DNA from: Desulfopila sp. IMCC35006
GTDB taxonomy: Bacteria; Desulfobacterota; Desulfobulbia; Desulfobulbales; Desulfocapsaceae
DNA length: 64,000 nucleotides
Direction: 5' to 3'
NCBI RefSeq assembly: GCF_005116645.1
Contig: NZ_SWCM01000001.1
Span: forward strand, 62,001-126,000
Shown here piece by piece: positions 26,346-36,176 of the stretch. Each line of letters begins with the position of its first letter. The first letter of the stretch is position 1. The position numbers and the translations under genes are program-made. Below the pieces are notes generated by a model that worked only from the letters and a program-made list of their open reading frames with translations, was not told the DNA's origin and ran no database searches.

Positions 26346-29220
26346 CCGGATAGTGTCGCCTCGCTCTTTTCGTCATTGACCGACGCACCAGCCAAACCAG
26401 CAACAGGCCAAGCAGGGCCAACCCATAGTTCAGATATTCCCAGAAAAACTGGACGTCTCTGGTCATGGGCAACAGGGTGCGCGAAAAATGCCCTCGACCA
26501 CGGATAGCCAGGAGACCACGATCCTCCAGCGACCAGTCCACACTATTGGCGATCAACTGGACCGGTCCAAGATAACTGCTGCGCAAAACACTGGAACCGA
26601 TGCTGAGAATGGTATCGTTTAAGAAACTATTCGAACTAAACAGAATAATACGCGCCGATTCGGGTGATTTGTCGATCTGCCGACTAATTATCTGCTGTTT
26701 GGCTTGTTTATCCTGTCCTGTCGCCGCATTCTCTTCTTTATCATCAGGTTTATTCTTCTCAGCGAGAAGCGGAGAAGGTTTTCCGGCAAAAAATGAAGTG
26801 AATCGTCCCTCCACCACCATCCCGAGAAGCTGTTTTCCTTTTTCACTGCCGGGGGCAAAACCCATCTCGCCGTAGGCGGCAAAATCGGGCTGGACGTCGG
26901 TTGAACCGGAGAGCCAGCTGCCGGCTGAACTTTCCAGCAACCGCGTGACCTTCCGTTCTTTGTTCTTATCCAGATCAATGCTGATTGGGGAAGCCCAGTT
27001 CATGGTCAACTGGTTTAGACCGGAAACCATGCCGTTTTCCCGGTTCATGCCGTCTGGACGAATATCGACAAAATACGGATAATTGACCAGCTGGATCTCC
27101 TGGATGGTAGCCCCTTTAACCTGGCGCTGCACAGGAACCGGAAATGCACTGTTTTTCGGGTCAAGCACCATTTCATCGCCAATGGAGATACCCTGGAATT
27201 TCAGCCAGGACTCCAGACCCGACGGTTTTTTAGTAACGCTGAGTTTTTGTTCCAGGTCTAGTGCAAAGGGTGAGGTAGCCAGAACAACAGTGCCACCTTC
27301 CATCAGGAACTGATCCATGGCGAAAAGCTGTTTCTCATCGACAGATTCCGGGCTGACGACCAGCAAAATGTCAGTATCGTCAGGTACGCGACCGTTCGCC
27401 AGATCGGTGTCTATCACGCCATGTTCCTTGGCGAGCAACTCCCGCAGCACTTCAAACTGAGGTCCCCTGCCCGGCATGCCATACTGGGGCATGGGTGGGG
27501 TCGTCTTCGGCGTATCTAAAGCCACTGTTTTGGTAAAGCCGGTGGCGAATCGCTTCAAACCGGTCGAAAGGGATCGCATTAGGCCTTCTTTGCTTAAATC
27601 TTCCGGCAGGGTCACTTCCACCACCCGGTCGCCGCTTTTCAGCGTCATATAAAACCAGAAGCTCTGATCATCAAATATAGAAGCCGCCATCGGTCTGAAG
27701 CCGTACTGGTCACTGATTTTTTTGGCCACGGCACCGTTGTCGGCATCAGGATCGACAATCTCACTGGTAAAAAGACCTTTGCCCTTTTTGTCCATTTCAG
27801 CAAGAATGGTCTGCAGTTCACCTTTTAGCCGGACCAGTTCTTGTGGTAATTTTTTGTCAGATGACATGTAGCCCGTAAAGCTGACTGGTTTACCGATGTC
27901 GGAGAAAAGATCCCCGCCGCCCTGATAACTGTACAGCACCTTCTTTATGGCGCGGGTAATATCGTACTCCGGGTTGCGCAATTCGACGTTGAGATCCCGC
28001 TCCCCATTGCCTTTCACCTCGATCAGGTCACGAAAGCCCAGCGTTTCAAACTGGTCGCCATACTGGATAAGCACGTCAAAATAAGAATTGGTGACCGAGG
28101 ACTGGTATTTACTCGCCGTCTGGAATGGCACCGGGCGGATACCGTATTTCTGTGCCGCCTCCTGCTCCAAATCAGGATGCTCCAGGGGATCAATAAACTC
28201 GACATGAACCTTGTCACCGCCAGCCACCGAATACTCACGCAGCAGATCACGGATCCGGGGGACCAAAGGCGCCAGCAGAGGATGCGTCTGGGCGGAAAAA
28301 TAACCGCGGATAAGCAGCGGTTCCTTTAATTGAGCAAGATAGTTCCGGGTGGTCGGCGAAATGGAATAGATATTATCGGTGGTCATGTCGGCGCGGAGCA
28401 CATTGATGGGCGCCAGCCAGAAATTGGCGATAAGAAAATTGACGATGACCAGCCCGCTGAGCAGCCGCCAGCGAGTATGACGAATATTGGCCGGGTTGTC
28501 GGCCCAGCGGATCTTTTCCAGTCCATAGACATTGAGAGTAAGAAATACCCCCATCAAGGCGAGATAGTAGTAGAGATCCCGCAGATCGATCACCCCGCGG
28601 GTGATTGAGGCGAACCGTGATCCGGAGCCCAGCATCTGCAGGATCTCCGTTCCTCGGTTACCGAAGAACGATACCAGCGTATCCGAGCCAATCAGATAAA
28701 AGATTGAACAGATAAGGACGGAAACGATCAGACTGACGATCTGATTGTCCGACTTGACACTGACATAGAGACCGATCGAGATATAGGCCGCCGCAAGAAA
28801 GAAGGTGGCCAGATACCCACCAAGAACAGGTCCCCAGTCCAATGGCCCCATAAAACTTACCGTCACCGGAATCGGCAGGGTGAGCACCAGAGACAAGACA
28901 ACAAGGCTGAGACAGGCAAAAAATTTACCTAAAACCAGCGCCAGGGGCGATATCGGGGAAGTGAGCAGCAGCTCCAGGGTACCCGATCGCCTTTCTTCGG
29001 CCCAGGAGCGCATGGTCACCGCCGCCGAAAGAAAAATCAACAGTATCGGCATCCAGGTAAATAGTGGACGTATTTCAGCTATATTACTGGAGAAAAAAGT
29101 TTCGACCCAGAAAAAAACAAAGAGATTTACCGCCAGAAAAACCCCGATAAAAATATAGGCAATCGGCGAACTGAAAAAAGAACCGAACTCTTTTCGAGTT
29201 ATACGAAAGACATTTTGCAT
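26332..29220 (-). CDS. Fused ABC-2 permease and GldG-like auxiliary protein
   Basis: 962 residues. The N-terminal ~240 form a six-helix GldF-like ABC-2 permease (start MQNVFRITRKEFGSFFSSPIAYIF). A further helix near 260 leads to a large GldG/ABC_transp_aux region from about 280 to 900, with a final membrane helix near 925–945. GldF and GldG are separate genes in gliding Bacteroidetes; fused forms occur elsewhere. It probably exports a substrate across the inner membrane with the ATPase at 29332 and the DUF4340 protein. AGGAG lies upstream of the ATG. Confidence 0.88.
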   Translation of the reverse strand: MQNVFRITRKEFGSFFSSPIAYIFIGVFLAVNLFVFFWVETFFSSNIAEIRPLFTWMPILLIFLSAAVTMRSWAEERRSGTLELLLTSPISPLALVLGKFFACLSLVVLSLVLTLPIPVTVSFMGPLDWGPVLGGYLATFFLAAAYISIGLYVSVKSDNQIVSLIVSVLICSIFYLIGSDTLVSFFGNRGTEILQMLGSGSRFASITRGVIDLRDLYYYLALMGVFLTLNVYGLEKIRWADNPANIRHTRWRLLSGLVIVNFLIANFWLAPINVLRADMTTDNIYSISPTTRNYLAQLKEPLLIRGYFSAQTHPLLAPLVPRIRDLLREYSVAGGDKVHVEFIDPLEHPDLEQEAAQKYGIRPVPFQTASKYQSSVTNSYFDVLIQYGDQFETLGFRDLIEVKGNGERDLNVELRNPEYDITRAIKKVLYSYQGGGDLFSDIGKPVSFTGYMSSDKKLPQELVRLKGELQTILAEMDKKGKGLFTSEIVDPDADNGAVAKKISDQYGFRPMAASIFDDQSFWFYMTLKSGDRVVEVTLPEDLSKEGLMRSLSTGLKRFATGFTKTVALDTPKTTPPMPQYGMPGRGPQFEVLRELLAKEHGVIDTDLANGRVPDDTDILLVVSPESVDEKQLFAMDQFLMEGGTVVLATSPFALDLEQKLSVTKKPSGLESWLKFQGISIGDEMVLDPKNSAFPVPVQRQVKGATIQEIQLVNYPYFVDIRPDGMNRENGMVSGLNQLTMNWASPISIDLDKNKERKVTRLLESSAGSWLSGSTDVQPDFAAYGEMGFAPGSEKGKQLLGMVVEGRFTSFFAGKPSPLLAEKNKPDDKEENAATGQDKQAKQQIISRQIDKSPESARIILFSSNSFLNDTILSIGSSVLRSSYLGPVQLIANSVDWSLEDRGLLAIRGRGHFSRTLLPMTRDVQFFWEYLNYGLALLGLLLVWLVRRSMTKRARRHYPALLQ

Positions 29221-29331
29221 TATTCATCACTCCTATGAAACCCTTAAAAATTCTTATCTTTTTTCCGACCAAAAAAAGGGCGGGAAAAGTGAGAAAGAAA
29301 TTTACGAAGGTGCATATCCCGTTTTCAGGGG

Positions 29332-30270
29332 TCAACCACTTATTTCGGCGAATACCGTTTCAAGATTGCGCGATTCGAACTGCATACCGTAGAGCCGGTA
29401 GCCATTTTCCTGGAGCAGCGCGGCAATTTGCGCAGCCGTCTCCTGCCGGTCTTCACCGGCTGCCACCGTCACCGCACAACTCGTTGTCGAAGGCGCATGG
29501 TTGCGCTGAGCATGATTGGCAACAAGAGTCGAGGCAACGCCAGGACACCCTTCAATCAGTGACCGTGGGTCACCATGTTTTCCGCCGAGCTGCACCAGCA
29601 AACGCCCCTCGGTCTGCAGTTCATCGAGCCTTGCGTCAAGGGCCTTCTCGCCGTTTTTAAGGATAATAACTCTGTCGCAGATGGCCTGCACCTCCTGGAG
29701 GACATGCGTGGATACAATAACCGTCGAAGACCTGGCCAGGTCGGTGATCAGCGCCCGCATATGCTGGATCTGGGTTGGATCAAGACCATTGGTCGGCTCA
29801 TCGAGAACGAGGATATCCGGCTCATGAAGAATTGCCTGGGCGACGCCGGTACGCTGCCGGTATCCCCTGGAGAGAGTCGCTATTGATTGAAAAGCCTTTT
29901 CCTGCAGTCCGGTCCGACGAATCGCCGCGACGACAAGCGGGCCTCGCTGTCCCTCGGAGAGACCGTGCAGAGAGGCCATGTAATCGAGATACTCGACCAC
30001 CGTCATGTCCGGGTAAACCGGACAGTTTTCCGGCAGGTAGCCAATGTCTCTCTGGATAGCCAGCCGATCGCTGCCGATCTCTTTGCCGTTGACGACAATG
30101 GTACCCTCCGTTGGCTCGAGATAACCGGTGATCATCTTCATGATTGTTGTCTTACCGGCACCGTTATGGCCGAGGAGTCCGACAATTTCCCCGGACTGTA
30201 TTGTCATCGAGACGTTGTTCACCGCCTTGAAGCTGCCATACTTTCGAGTTACATTTTTAATCTTGATCAT
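29332..30270 (-). CDS. ABC transporter ATP-binding protein (GldA-like)
   Basis: 312 residues from MIKIKNVTRKYGSF (GGAG seven bases upstream; an earlier start is less likely). Walker A GHNGAGKT, a divergent signature LSRGYRQRTGVAQAI in place of LSGGQ, and Walker B ILVLDEPTNGLD are visible; the C-terminal ~80 residues are the usual extension. First gene of the ATPase–permease/GldG–DUF4340 operon. Confidence 0.92.
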   Translation of the reverse strand: MIKIKNVTRKYGSFKAVNNVSMTIQSGEIVGLLGHNGAGKTTIMKMITGYLEPTEGTIVVNGKEIGSDRLAIQRDIGYLPENCPVYPDMTVVEYLDYMASLHGLSEGQRGPLVVAAIRRTGLQEKAFQSIATLSRGYRQRTGVAQAILHEPDILVLDEPTNGLDPTQIQHMRALITDLARSSTVIVSTHVLQEVQAICDRVIILKNGEKALDARLDELQTEGRLLVQLGGKHGDPRSLIEGCPGVASTLVANHAQRNHAPSTTSCAVTVAAGEDRQETAAQIAALLQENGYRLYGMQFESRNLETVFAEISG

Positions 30271-30857
30271 TTTCTGACTCCACACATAATTCGTCAATTG
30301 CAACCATCATTTCAGTGCCTGAATCTTTGAACCCGGCGATAAAAAAAGAGAACCCGGGAGACATTAAAACCAAAATCCAAGACACTTACATCCCCGGCAG
30401 GGTGTCAGATAGCTCGTCTGCCTTTTCCTGAGACAATGTCCGCGCAGCCGCCAGACAGCAAGAAGCCACTCCCGTTTTTTACCCCGGAGAAACCGTCACG
30501 CCGTAGTACAGTTCGACTGTTCAACAGGATACAATAATATCCCGGGCAATATACCTATCGATCATTACCCCAATCTTGCAGAAAGATTACAAAGCTGTAA
30601 TCTTCACGACATAATACCGGCGCCCCGGAAAGAATCCGGTAAACGATTCAGCAAGAGTGAACAAAAACCCACCACAGGATAAAAAAGACAACATTCGCAC
30701 CAAAGCCTGATGCGTCCATGCATCCTTAAAAAAATTGTAATTGACCATCCCCCCATCGTCGAATAAGGTGGACTGCTTTTATTGTCTTTTTTTTTCATAA
30801 TTTGGCGTATTTTAAGATGACACTCTTGAATACGTCATAAGCTATTACACCTGTCGA
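30271..30857. other. Divergent promoter region with a palindrome
   Basis: 587 bases between the ABC operon and the lytic transglycosylase. A short minus-strand frame at 30604–30798 is not convincing. AAGATTACA (30583–30591) and TGTAATCTT (30596–30604) form a perfect 9-bp inverted repeat with a 4-base spacer, operator-like for an unknown regulator. No other feature is recognised. Confidence 0.45.
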
Positions 30858-31940
30858 ATGGCCCGATCACTTCCCTCGCAACCGTCCCCCCAGAAAAGAC
30901 GACCTGCTCAGAAACGCGCGAAGGCTTCCCCTTCCGCCAAGAGGAAGAAAACCAGCAGAAAGAAAAAACCGCAGAAAACCCTGCTGCAGGATTTTCTGTT
31001 TATCAGCCTGGAGTGTCTCGGTCTGGCGGCAATCGGTATGGCCGCCATTATCATGCTGCTCGGCTATGTCGGCAACCGGTTTTCCGGCACCGATTTAATG
31101 CACAGTCTCCTGCCATTTGCCAGTGGAATTCTCGGTTTTATTGTCATCGCCTCCATCCTGCTGAGCGCCTGGAAGAGAATCCGGAAATGGCTGCAGGCCA
31201 GATCGCCCAAGCTGCCCCCGGCCATTATGCTTGGCATGACACTTCTGGTGTGTGTGTTTATTCCGCACGGATATTTTACGCAGGCCTTTGGCTATTATCG
31301 CACTCTGGTAGGCGGCAAAGAAGAAGCAGGCCGGGTCGTCCTCGCCCATCAGGTCTATGCAGCCTATCGCCGCCTGGACACCGCTCCCCTGGAGAAGATG
31401 ATCAGTCGTGCCGAGCAGTTCAAAAAGGCGATCCATGAGGCGGCAGATGCCTATGATATTGATATCGATCTCCTCAAGGGTCTTGCCGCCGCCGAATCTT
31501 CATATCTCCCGCGAAAAAGTATGGATGGGGGACATGGACTTTTCCAGATAACCAGGATACCGACGGCTGTGGAAGAAGATGTCAACAAACTTTTTCCGTC
31601 AGCCGAACGCGACATGAACGATCCACGCTACAATGCCTTTCTCGGTGCAGCTACTCTGCGCTACTATCTGACCGAGATGAATGAAGATCTCTTTCTCGGA
31701 TTGCTCGCGTATAATATCGGTCCAGCCAACGGCGGCCTGCGGTTTATCATGCAACAGTACGGAGTTACCGACTTCACTACCATTCAACCCTATCTGCTGC
31801 GGCTGCCCAGGGATTATCCGATACGTGTCCTCGCCTACGCGCTTGCTTTCAGGATAGACCGTAAGGAAGGCCGATTGCTGGCTTATGCGGAAGGCAAAAA
31901 CGCAATGTCCATTCAGGCGCTGGGGATCCCCGGACAATAG
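30858..31940 (+). CDS. Membrane-anchored lytic transglycosylase (SLT domain)
   Basis: 360 residues. A strongly basic Lys/Arg-rich N-terminus (1–40), three membrane helices (about 45–72, 82–102, 120–140), then a soluble domain. From about residue 195 it shows the SLT pattern GLAAAESSYLPR (catalytic Glu) and GHGLFQIT. Cleaves peptidoglycan glycan strands. The basic cytoplasmic tail is unusual and could bind nucleic acid or a negatively charged partner. No clear ribosome-binding site is seen. Confidence 0.82.
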   Translation: MARSLPSQPSPQKRRPAQKRAKASPSAKRKKTSRKKKPQKTLLQDFLFISLECLGLAAIGMAAIIMLLGYVGNRFSGTDLMHSLLPFASGILGFIVIASILLSAWKRIRKWLQARSPKLPPAIMLGMTLLVCVFIPHGYFTQAFGYYRTLVGGKEEAGRVVLAHQVYAAYRRLDTAPLEKMISRAEQFKKAIHEAADAYDIDIDLLKGLAAAESSYLPRKSMDGGHGLFQITRIPTAVEEDVNKLFPSAERDMNDPRYNAFLGAATLRYYLTEMNEDLFLGLLAYNIGPANGGLRFIMQQYGVTDFTTIQPYLLRLPRDYPIRVLAYALAFRIDRKEGRLLAYAEGKNAMSIQALGIPGQ

Positions 31941-32012
31941 CGGGGCAAGACCATCAACGGATATTTGACAATACCCTTTGACGCCAATTCAATACTTTAG
32001 TATGCTTTCATC

Positions 32013-32165
32013 TATAAGGTGTCGATAAGACAAAAGAGGGAATCCGGTGTAAATCCGGAACGGGCCCGCCGCTGTAACCGGGGACAATTCCTGCATATGC
32101 CACTGAGAACAATCGGGAAGGCGCAGAGAAGAGGACGATCCGGAAGTCAGAATACCTGCCTTATA
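32013..32165 (+). promoter_or_regulatory. Cobalamin riboswitch aptamer
   Basis: P1 arms TATAAGG (32013–32019) and CCTTATA (32159–32165) close the aptamer. Inside are AGAGGGAATCCGGTG, the CGGGCCCGCCGCTGTAACC core, GCCACTG, GGGAAGGCG and the B12 box (GTCAGAATACCTGCC), in standard order. It precedes a terminator at 32223 and a 39-codon ORF, so B12 should lower expression of what follows. Confidence 0.9.
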
Positions 32166-32222
32166 AAAACAACTGGCCTTCGAGGATACGAGGCCTGACG
32201 TTGCATCTGTGGAGAAATCAGG

Positions 32223-32263
32223 GCCCCCGGATCAATTAAATTGGTCTGGGGGCTTTTCGTTTT
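32223..32263 (+). terminator. Expression-platform terminator of the cobalamin riboswitch
   Basis: GCCCCC, an inner GGATCAATT/AATTGGTCT stem, then GGGGGC followed by TTTTCGTTTT. A further hairpin (GGCCT...AGGCC, about 32174–32196) lies between aptamer and terminator and is a candidate antiterminator element. Confidence 0.75.
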
Positions 32264-32306
32264 GAAACAGCTTCAGACCTTCACACTCAATAATTGGAGG
32301 AAACTG

Positions 32307-32426
32307 ATGACAAACAATGAACTGGCATTCGCCAAACAGGCGGCCCTGGCGACGAAAGACTGGGATACCTACCAGGCAATCTTAAGAAAATGCCTCTCCA
32401 GGAAAAACTGTAAAAAAGTCGCCTAG
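32307..32426 (+). CDS. 39-residue protein under cobalamin riboswitch control
   Basis: Begins MTNNELAFAKQAALATKD and ends with a basic Cys-containing segment (KCLSRKNCKKVA). A GGAGGAAAC site lies just upstream, so translation is likely. Predicted mainly helical, no signal peptide or membrane segment. A 12-bp hairpin follows, so it may be transcribed as a short unit. Function unknown. Confidence 0.6.
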   Translation: MTNNELAFAKQAALATKDWDTYQAILRKCLSRKNCKKVA

Positions 32427-32434
32427 GAGATGCA

Positions 32435-32470
32435 AGATCACTCCCGTTAATGATATTGCGGGAGTGATCT
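32435..32470 (+). terminator. 12-bp hairpin after the small riboswitch-controlled ORF
   Basis: AGATCACTCCCG (32435–32446) and CGGGAGTGATCT (32459–32470) pair perfectly around a 12-base loop. No T-run follows, so it may stabilise the 3' end or end transcription weakly. Confidence 0.5.
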
Positions 32471-32574
32471 GAAAGACTATCCGCCCTGGCATTTTTGGCC
32501 ACAGTCCGCCTGTTTTTTGCCGCTATCGTGATTATCATCCACTTTACCGGATAAAAAAACGGAGGCGGCCCAAT

Positions 32575-33310
32575 ATGCATATTTCCAACCCTAAGATCAC
32601 AACAGAGCTATCCGAAGCCGGGGAAACCGCCAGGCAGATGAAGATTGCAGCAAGCGCCTTCCTCAACAGCCTGGAAGCGGGCCAGCGTCGGCAGGCTGTT
32701 CTTCGGCTTGATGACAATGCGCGCACTTGCTGGGATTATCGTCCGGTACCGCGGAAGGGTCTGCCATTTTCCGAAATGGACAGCAGCCAGCAACGCCGGG
32801 CCTTTGCTTTGCTGGCAAGCGGGATGAGCCGCAGCGGCACGCTTACCGCCCTCAACATCATGAGCCTGGAAAAAATCCTCGCCGACCTGGAGGGTGCATT
32901 GAACAACCATATCCGCAATCCGGAACGCTACTTTGTAACAATATTCGGCGACCCGTCATATGATGCAGCCTGGGGATGGCGAATCGAAGGACACCATCTG
33001 TCGGTGAACTTTCTGGTCGTTTCTCGGGCGAATGGCCCCCCAATTGGCCGACAATCAGCTCGTGTCAATCGAAAGACAGGGCATCGACTGCATTCATTTT
33101 GCCTGGGCCGGTTCAATGCAGCCGGGAGAGCCCCACGACTACCGTCTGCATGGGCCGACCTTTCTGGTCGAGTATGACAATACCCAGGACAAGGCCAACC
33201 ATATTCACAGTGTCTGGCGCGACCTCGAACGGGACTGGGGCGATGATCTGCTGAGAGAGCACTATGCCAGAGCTCACGAGGCTGAGTCCCTGAGAGAAAC
33301 CACAAATTGA
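32575..33310 (+). pseudogene. DUF3500 gene with internal deletion and frameshift
   Basis: The first frame (32575 onward) gives the DUF3500 N-terminal part ending at WGWRIEGHHLSVNFLVVSRANG, after which the reading is out of phase. A second frame (from about 33032) gives the C-terminal part IHFAWAGSM ... GPTFLVEYDNTQDKANHIHSVWRD to a stop at 33308–33310. The family normally has roughly 100 more residues between these parts, so I infer a deletion joining near 33031–33050, with loss of frame. A sequencing error could explain the frame but not the missing middle. Confidence 0.8.
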
Positions 33311-33448
33311 CCGGATCCAAAACTGTATTACTGTTGTAATGAGGCCGCATGACAATTCTGCAATGCGGGTTTCTTGGCCAGAAACACCAGGAATTTTCTC
33401 CATTTCCGTAACTATGAACATGAACGCAATATACATTTGAGGTACACC

Positions 33449-33979
33449 ATGAAAATCAAGATTGCAGGTCTTTTTCTTTTTGCCTTTGCAGCCATTGCTG
33501 CCTCGGGTGCCCGGGCTGCAGAATCGGTTGTCGATATGTATACAGTGACACCGGTGGGAACCGAAACGAAGATAGGTACAATCACTATCAGGGATACCCA
33601 GTATGGCACTCTTTTTATCCCGCAGTTATGCGAGTTATCGGAGGGCTTGCATGGTTTTCATGTACATGTAAATGGCAGTTGCGGACCTGGCGAGAAAGAT
33701 GGCAAGATGGTGCCGGGGTTGGCAGCCGGGGGCCATTTCGATCCCCAGCAGACCAACAGTCACAAGGGGCCGTATGAGAATGGCCACCAGGGGGATTTAC
33801 CGGCCCTCTATGCCGACAGTTCCGGTGCTGCCATTCATCCGGTACTGGCTCCAAGAATTCACCTGTCTGAGCTGAAAGGCCATGCTCTCATGATCCATCA
33901 GGGCGGCGACAACTATGCAGACAGTCCCAAAGCTCTCGGCGGGGGTGGGGCCCGCGTAGCCTGCGGCGTGGTTCAATAG
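33449..33979 (+). CDS. sodC: Periplasmic Cu/Zn superoxide dismutase
   Basis: Dismutes superoxide in the periplasm. 176 residues with a signal peptide of about 23 (MKIKIAGLFLFAFAAIAASG...). Metal motifs GFHVHVNGSC, GGHFDP, the GHQGDLPAL region and a C-terminal GGGGARVACGVV are all present. The ATG at 33449 follows a GAGG site. The flavoprotein gene starts 6 bp after its stop, so they are likely co-transcribed. Confidence 0.95.
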   Translation: MKIKIAGLFLFAFAAIAASGARAAESVVDMYTVTPVGTETKIGTITIRDTQYGTLFIPQLCELSEGLHGFHVHVNGSCGPGEKDGKMVPGLAAGGHFDPQQTNSHKGPYENGHQGDLPALYADSSGAAIHPVLAPRIHLSELKGHALMIHQGGDNYADSPKALGGGGARVACGVVQ

Positions 33980-33985
33980 AAAATT

Positions 33986-34582
33986 ATGACCAATATACTT
34001 GCAATTAACGGTGCGTATCGGCACCATGGAATGACTGACCAGACCGTCGAGATTCTGAAGCAGGCAATCGAGGCAGCCGGCGGTACAGTTGAGGTGATCC
34101 ATCTGCGCGAACATCCTGTCGAATTCTGCCTCAATTGCCGGGAATGCACACAATTGCCGGGAGACACACCGGGGCATTGTGTACTGGAGGACGGCATGCA
34201 GGAGCTGATCGACAAGATAGAACGGGCCGATGGCTACATTCTCGCCTCACCTACCAACTGCGGGTCAACTACTGCACTGTTCAAACGTTTTATGGAACGA
34301 CTGGTGGTCTATGCGTACTGGCCCTGGGGCATGAACGGACCACAATTGCGCAAAGCCAGGGGCCCAAGGAAAAAAGCAGTGCTTGTTTCCTCCTGTGCGG
34401 CACCTGGAATTCTGGGCCGATACTTCTTTGCAACCCGCAAACAGCTTACTCTGACGGCAAAGACGCTAGGCGCAGACACTGTTGGCGTTCTGTTTACGGG
34501 GTTGATCGGCAAAGAACCGAGCCCCAAAATTACCGCCCGACTGCAAACCAGGATCCAGAAATCAGTTGCAAAGCTGATTTAA
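33986..34582 (+). CDS. Flavodoxin-fold NADPH-dependent FMN reductase/iron–sulfur flavoprotein family
   Basis: 198 residues. N-terminal ILAINGAYRHHGMTDQTV flavin-phosphate loop and a Cys motif NCRECTQ near 50, followed by ILASPTNCGSTTALFKRFMERL. The Cys arrangement (CxxC with a later Cys) suggests a flavoprotein that may hold an iron–sulfur centre. The exact function is unknown; its pairing with sodC suggests a redox-stress role. Confidence 0.8.
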   Translation: MTNILAINGAYRHHGMTDQTVEILKQAIEAAGGTVEVIHLREHPVEFCLNCRECTQLPGDTPGHCVLEDGMQELIDKIERADGYILASPTNCGSTTALFKRFMERLVVYAYWPWGMNGPQLRKARGPRKKAVLVSSCAAPGILGRYFFATRKQLTLTAKTLGADTVGVLFTGLIGKEPSPKITARLQTRIQKSVAKLI

Positions 34583-34625
34583 GTAAAACACCGAAAACTC
34601 TTCAGCCACGTTTCCTCGCCTGCAA

Positions 34626-35810
34626 CTAAGAGCGGTAATCGGCATTAATCTTGACATAATCGATAGAAAAATCGCAGGTAAATACCTCTTCACAACCGGG
34701 GCCATCTTTCAGATCGATACAGACCGCGAAGCTTTTCTCCTTTAAGATTAACGATGCCGCAGCCTCTGCCTCCTTGCCAAGCGAAAGCCCATTCTTCACG
34801 AGCAACACATTGCCAAAGGCCAGGTCGACTCGATCAGGAGAGAACCGGACGCCGGACCGGCCCATGGCCGCAAGAATTCGTCCCCAGTTCGCATCTTCGC
34901 CGAAAAAAGCCGTTTTTACCAGACTGGAGGTGCCGATGGTCCGGGCAATTTTCTCCGCGTCCTTATTCTCTTTTGCGCCGCAAACCCTGATCGTGATTGT
35001 TTTGGTAGCCCCTTCCCCGTCGCTGACTATCTGCAGGGCCAGATCTTTTAAGACATTCTCCAATGCATCCTGGAAAAGCTGCTGTTCTTCAGGAGAATCA
35101 CCGTCGATCCATGGGTTTTCCGCCATTCCGTTGGCCATGACCAGGACCATGTCATTGGTGCTGGTATCCCCGTCAATGGTTATGCGATTAAAGGTACGGT
35201 CGGCTCCTTTGACCAGCGATTTGTGCAGTTCCGGGAAATTGATCCGGGCATCGGTAAAAATAAAGGCCAGCATGGTCGCCATATTGGGCATAATCATCCC
35301 CGCCCCTTTGGCCATACCCATAATTTGCACTTCCTTACCGCCAATAGTTACCGTGGTCCGGGCAATCTTCTGCACCGTATCGGTGGTCATAATCGCCTGG
35401 GCAACCTGCTCAAAATTATCGCCGGATAGGCCTGCGACCAATGCCGGCATACTTCGTTCAAAGGCCTCAACATTCAGCGGCTCGCCGATCACCCCGGTTG
35501 AAGCAACCTGGATTAAATCACCGGCAATCCCCAGTGCCTCGGCGGCCAGGCTGCTCGTGGCTTTGGCCGCCTCCATGCCCTTTACACCGGTACAGGCATT
35601 GGCACAGCCGCTGTTGACTAAAATCGCCTGGGCATGGCCACTTTTCAGCCGTTCTTTGTCAAGAATAACCGGGGCGGCCTTCACCTGATTGGTGGTAAAA
35701 ACTCCCGCTGTCACACAGGGGATGTTACTGTAAATGAGTCCAAGATCCAGCCTGTCGGCATACCGTATGCCGGCCTTGACTGCCGAAAAAGAAAAACCCT
35801 TTATCTTCAT
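34626..35810 (-). CDS. argJ: Bifunctional ornithine acetyltransferase/N-acetylglutamate synthase
   Basis: Arginine pathway enzyme, 394 residues, self-cleaving. The cleavage site is the Thr in MAKGAGMIMPNMATML; Asn-Ser-Gly and Gly-rich stretches before it are conserved. The N-terminus is a single ~190-residue alpha part, the beta part follows. ATG at 35810 with GGATGG upstream. It converges with the sodC pair. Whether it also makes N-acetylglutamate from acetyl-CoA depends on the type and cannot be read from the sequence. Confidence 0.93.
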   Translation of the reverse strand: MKIKGFSFSAVKAGIRYADRLDLGLIYSNIPCVTAGVFTTNQVKAAPVILDKERLKSGHAQAILVNSGCANACTGVKGMEAAKATSSLAAEALGIAGDLIQVASTGVIGEPLNVEAFERSMPALVAGLSGDNFEQVAQAIMTTDTVQKIARTTVTIGGKEVQIMGMAKGAGMIMPNMATMLAFIFTDARINFPELHKSLVKGADRTFNRITIDGDTSTNDMVLVMANGMAENPWIDGDSPEEQQLFQDALENVLKDLALQIVSDGEGATKTITIRVCGAKENKDAEKIARTIGTSSLVKTAFFGEDANWGRILAAMGRSGVRFSPDRVDLAFGNVLLVKNGLSLGKEAEAAASLILKEKSFAVCIDLKDGPGCEEVFTCDFSIDYVKINADYRS

Positions 35811-36176
35811 AAAAATCCATCCCTTGAATAACTTTCCACAAACTCTTCATCGCCTGCGGAAAACTTTCCGAAAACATACCCAGCCGGGAAATAACGCATA
35901 TTCCAGTCCGCACTCCATGACAACAACAAAATACATCTACCACTTATCCATCTGATTATGCTACTTTAAAATAGCAAAAACCGCGAACAGAATGGATAGA
36001 CCTGTTGTTAACTGGCGTGGGTACAAAAAAATGCAATTCCCAGCAAATATAACAAGCAGACTTAGTTACAACAAACAACATGGTTTCCGAAGCTTACTGT
36101 TCTTTTCCTCATTTTGTCGAACAAAAATATTCTGTAAGGCACGAAAACCTCAGGGAATCATTAACAGGAGCACCCG

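Noticed and set aside
30604-30798. Minus-strand frame of 64 codons in the divergent region
   Set aside because: No family similarity and no supported start; likely chance in an intergenic region.
32976-33254. A third open frame over the DUF3500 locus
   Set aside because: Shows none of the DUF3500 features; the family similarity is only in the two frames reported.
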